From: Treponema sp. UBA2869
GTDB lineage: Bacteria > Spirochaetota > Spirochaetia > Treponematales > Treponemataceae
Length of the DNA: 6,795 nucleotides
NCBI GenBank assembly: GCA_002350445.1
Contig: DEEV01000056.1
Location: 10,634-17,428 of the forward strand
Direction of reading: 5' to 3'
Shown: positions 4,811-6,795 of the stretch, piece after piece
Position numbering within the stretch: the first letter of the stretch is position 1
Layout of the letters: each line of letters starts with the position of its first letter
The notes under the pieces: generated by a model
The model's input: the letters and a program-made list of their open reading frames with translations, nothing else
What the model was told of the DNA's origin: nothing
Databases searched by the model: none
Translations under genes and position numbers: made by a program

Positions 4811-5992
4811 ATGAAAGCGGTCAATGATGTACACAAGGCAGAATACGGGGAAAATCCTGAAATTGTAGCGAAGGCACCTTGCAGGTTTCATCTTGTAGGT
4901 GAGCATTCCTGGTTCTTTAAAGACAAAACATTATCTATGGCAGTAAACCTGCCTATTTATGTCGCTGTCTCTAAACGCAGCGATTCTTCTCTTAAATTTT
5001 ATTTTCATCAGCTTAATGACAGAAAACGTTCGTCACTTACATCCTTAAAGGCAAAAAAAGAAGATAAATGGGCAAATTCAATAAAGGCTATGGTTTACGG
5101 CTTTACGTCTGCTGCGTATACCTTAGGTGGAATGAATATAACCGTATATACGGACATTCTTCCGTCTGCGGGCTTTGGCGTAACGACCGGTATAAAAATT
5201 GCTGCTACAGTTGCCATAAATGCTCTGTTTAATCTTAACTGTTCAGATATAGACCTTCTTCAGGTAATAGACCGCGGAAACAGACGTTTCCTTAAAACTA
5301 TCAATTATCTTTCGGATAACTATTCAGCTCTTTTTGCAAAAAAAGGCAATCTTGTAATTACAGATCATTTTAAGTCTTCCTGGGATTACGTTCCTTTTAA
5401 TTTTGATGATAAGAAAATCGTGCTTGTAGATACAAAAGTTCCTAGAGTTGATATATGGCGCGAAGAAAATATTTTTGAACCGCATTTTGCACTTCTTTTG
5501 GGTGACTTAAGGGAATCTAAGCAGAATGTTTACGGCGGCTGGCGTTATATAAACGATATTACAGATATTAACGAAGAACTTGCTGTTGTAAATGAAAATA
5601 TCCGTAGAAAGCTTATGTCTATAATCCGCGAGCATAATGATTTTCTTGAAGCACGTGACGGTCTTGAAAAATCTGATTTCTTTAAGTTTGCAAGGGCTGT
5701 TAATCATAGTCACGAAACAATGCGAGAACTTTTTGAAATTTCATGTCCGGAAATTGACTGGATATTAAAGCGAATAAGCGAGCTTGAGCAGAATCTTGAC
5801 TTTATAAGAAACCCTGTAACCTGCGGACGAATTACGGGTAAAGGTTTTGGACGCTGTCTGTATGCGGTAATGCGTAAAACCGATATTGATGCCTTTAATG
5901 CAAAAATTGCCGAATTTGAAAAGATTTTCGGTTTTCATCCGTGTGTATATGAGGTTGAACCTTCGGACGGTGCGTCAATTGTCCGTGACTGA
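4811..5992 (+). CDS. Galactokinase-like GHMP kinase with altered active-site motifs
   Basis: This is a cytoplasmic sugar-kinase-fold protein of 393 aa, close to the usual galactokinase length (E. coli 382). GalK-family marks are APCRFHLVGEHS (22-33, family APGRVNLIGEHT), NHSHETMRELFEISCPEID (298-316), GRITGKGFGRC (339-349, family GRMTGGGFGGC) and the ending PSDGAS (384-389). Compared with human GALK1, Arg25 (Arg37), Glu31, His32 and a likely catalytic Asp169 (Asp186) are kept. The galactose-binding Asp of GEHTDYN is Trp34, the phosphate-loop serines are replaced (GFGVTTG, 121-127), and the MDQ block reads SDN. It may therefore act on another sugar, be slow, or be regulatory. GGGGGAG lies 9 nt before the ATG. 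surE follows after 46 nt on the same strand with no obvious terminator between them, suggesting a two-gene transcript. No other galactose-pathway genes are in view. Confidence 0.78.
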   Translation: MKAVNDVHKAEYGENPEIVAKAPCRFHLVGEHSWFFKDKTLSMAVNLPIYVAVSKRSDSSLKFYFHQLNDRKRSSLTSLKAKKEDKWANSIKAMVYGFTSAAYTLGGMNITVYTDILPSAGFGVTTGIKIAATVAINALFNLNCSDIDLLQVIDRGNRRFLKTINYLSDNYSALFAKKGNLVITDHFKSSWDYVPFNFDDKKIVLVDTKVPRVDIWREENIFEPHFALLLGDLRESKQNVYGGWRYINDITDINEELAVVNENIRRKLMSIIREHNDFLEARDGLEKSDFFKFARAVNHSHETMRELFEISCPEIDWILKRISELEQNLDFIRNPVTCGRITGKGFGRCLYAVMRKTDIDAFNAKIAEFEKIFGFHPCVYEVEPSDGASIVRD

Positions 5993-6038
5993 TAATGCGG
6001 CTTAAACTGCTTATAACGCGTATTTTATGAGGTAATAA

Positions 6039-6795
6039 ATGAATTTACTGCTTACAAATGATGACGGAGTTGATTCTGCAGGAATTAAAGTTCTTGCGGA
6101 TGTACTTTCCCGCGAACATAACGTTTACGTAATAGCTCCGGATTCAAACCGTTCCGCGGTTTCAAGTCACATCTGTATGTTCAAAAATCTTGAGTTAAAA
6201 AGGATTGAGGATAATGTATGGGCTTGCAGCGGTTATCCTTCTGATTGTGTTTGCGTTGGACTTTTGGGAAATCTTTTGCAGACTCCAATAGATGCAGTAA
6301 TTTCTGGAATAAACTACGGTCCGAATATGGGAACAGACATTGTTTATTCGGGAACCTGTGCGGCTGCGCGTCAGGCTGTTCTTAATGGAGTGCCGGGAAT
6401 TGCGCTCAGCGTTGAATCTATGGACGACGGTTGTTCGGAAAAAAATAAGTTTAAGTTTTCTGCAATGGCCGAATTTGCACTTAAAAACCTTAAGACATTA
6501 ATTTTGCTTGCAAAGACAGATACTCCAAGAATTTTTGTAAATGTAAACGGAGCATCCGTTGATGCATATAAAGGAGTTCATCTTAACCGCGGACTTTGCG
6601 TAAGAGAATATAATGACGCAATTGAACTTTCACAAAAATGTGATGCTTCTGATGAATATAAATCAGAGTATAAACCTGGAGAGCAGTTTACCGAAAAACT
6701 TGATGGTTTTGATTTTAAGTCTGTAAGGGATGGCTATGTGTCTGTAACAAGAGTTTATGCTGATCCTATAGCGGCTGAGACAGTGGACGGTATCG
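6039..6795 (+). CDS. surE: 5'/3'-nucleotidase SurE (partial, 3' end off window)
   Basis: SurE dephosphorylates nucleoside 5'- and 3'-monophosphates, and in some species short polyphosphate, using a divalent metal. It is a stationary-phase or stress-linked survival protein. The 252 visible residues begin with the hallmark LLLTNDDGVDSAGI (3-16), placing metal ligands at Asp8 and Asp9. APDSNRSAVSS (33-43) supplies Ser39, SGYPSDCV is at 64-71, and SGINYGPNMGTDIVYSGT (89-106) supplies Asn92. These positions coincide with the metal-binding set known from E. coli and Thermotoga SurE. The start is fixed by the N-terminal motif and by GAGG 6 nt upstream. Family members are about 245-270 aa, so only a few residues are probably missing. 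The visible part has no frameshift. Confidence 0.97.
   Translation, partial: MNLLLTNDDGVDSAGIKVLADVLSREHNVYVIAPDSNRSAVSSHICMFKNLELKRIEDNVWACSGYPSDCVCVGLLGNLLQTPIDAVISGINYGPNMGTDIVYSGTCAAARQAVLNGVPGIALSVESMDDGCSEKNKFKFSAMAEFALKNLKTLILLAKTDTPRIFVNVNGASVDAYKGVHLNRGLCVREYNDAIELSQKCDASDEYKSEYKPGEQFTEKLDGFDFKSVRDGYVSVTRVYADPIAAETVDGI

Noticed and set aside
5507..5713. Minus-strand frame inside the GHMP kinase gene
   Set aside because: It is a short antisense frame without a family signature or its own regulatory signals.

Overview
The window looks like a low-to-moderate GC genome of a diderm bacterium, most probably a spirochaete of the Treponema type. This is an inference from protein style and gene content (Lnt with an ICFDD active-site block, a class III ribonucleotide reductase under NrdR, a degenerate GalK-like kinase next to SurE). 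No rRNA or other phylogenetic marker is present. Coding density is high, and no stretch over 300 bases lacks a gene. I see no mobile element, CRISPR array, tRNA or rRNA.

Layout. The left 4.75 kb is read leftward (minus strand) in the order lnt, nrdR, nrdD, then a small gene cut by the left edge. The right 2 kb is read rightward: a galactokinase-like GHMP kinase, then surE, cut by the right edge. The two arms diverge from a 59-bp AT-rich spacer (4752-4810) with candidate back-to-back promoters and a perfect 12-bp palindrome. A 181-bp gap between lnt and nrdR holds the likely nrdR-nrdD promoter, an NrdR-box-like palindrome and a tandem 10-bp repeat.

Function. nrdR, nrdD and the small gene form an anaerobic deoxyribonucleotide-synthesis operon. 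NrdR is the nucleotide-sensing repressor and NrdD the class III reductase. nrdR and nrdD overlap in an ATGA, and the small gene follows nrdD after 45 nt with its own Shine-Dalgarno sequence. Lnt N-acylates lipoproteins in the inner membrane. SurE is a nucleoside-monophosphate phosphatase.

Main point of interest. The 706-residue NrdD ends just after its zinc site and contains no glycyl-radical motif. That motif (ARIVGYYRAV, followed by HWNKGK and EF) sits in the separate small gene downstream. The essential radical-bearing C-terminal domain of the reductase therefore appears to be supplied in trans by a second polypeptide. Both new ends carry charged heptad-patterned helices that could dock the two parts. 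This resembles a stand-alone, replaceable radical domain such as GrcA/YfiD of pyruvate formate-lyase, except that here the main subunit has no glycine of its own. I could not check whether this split is already catalogued.
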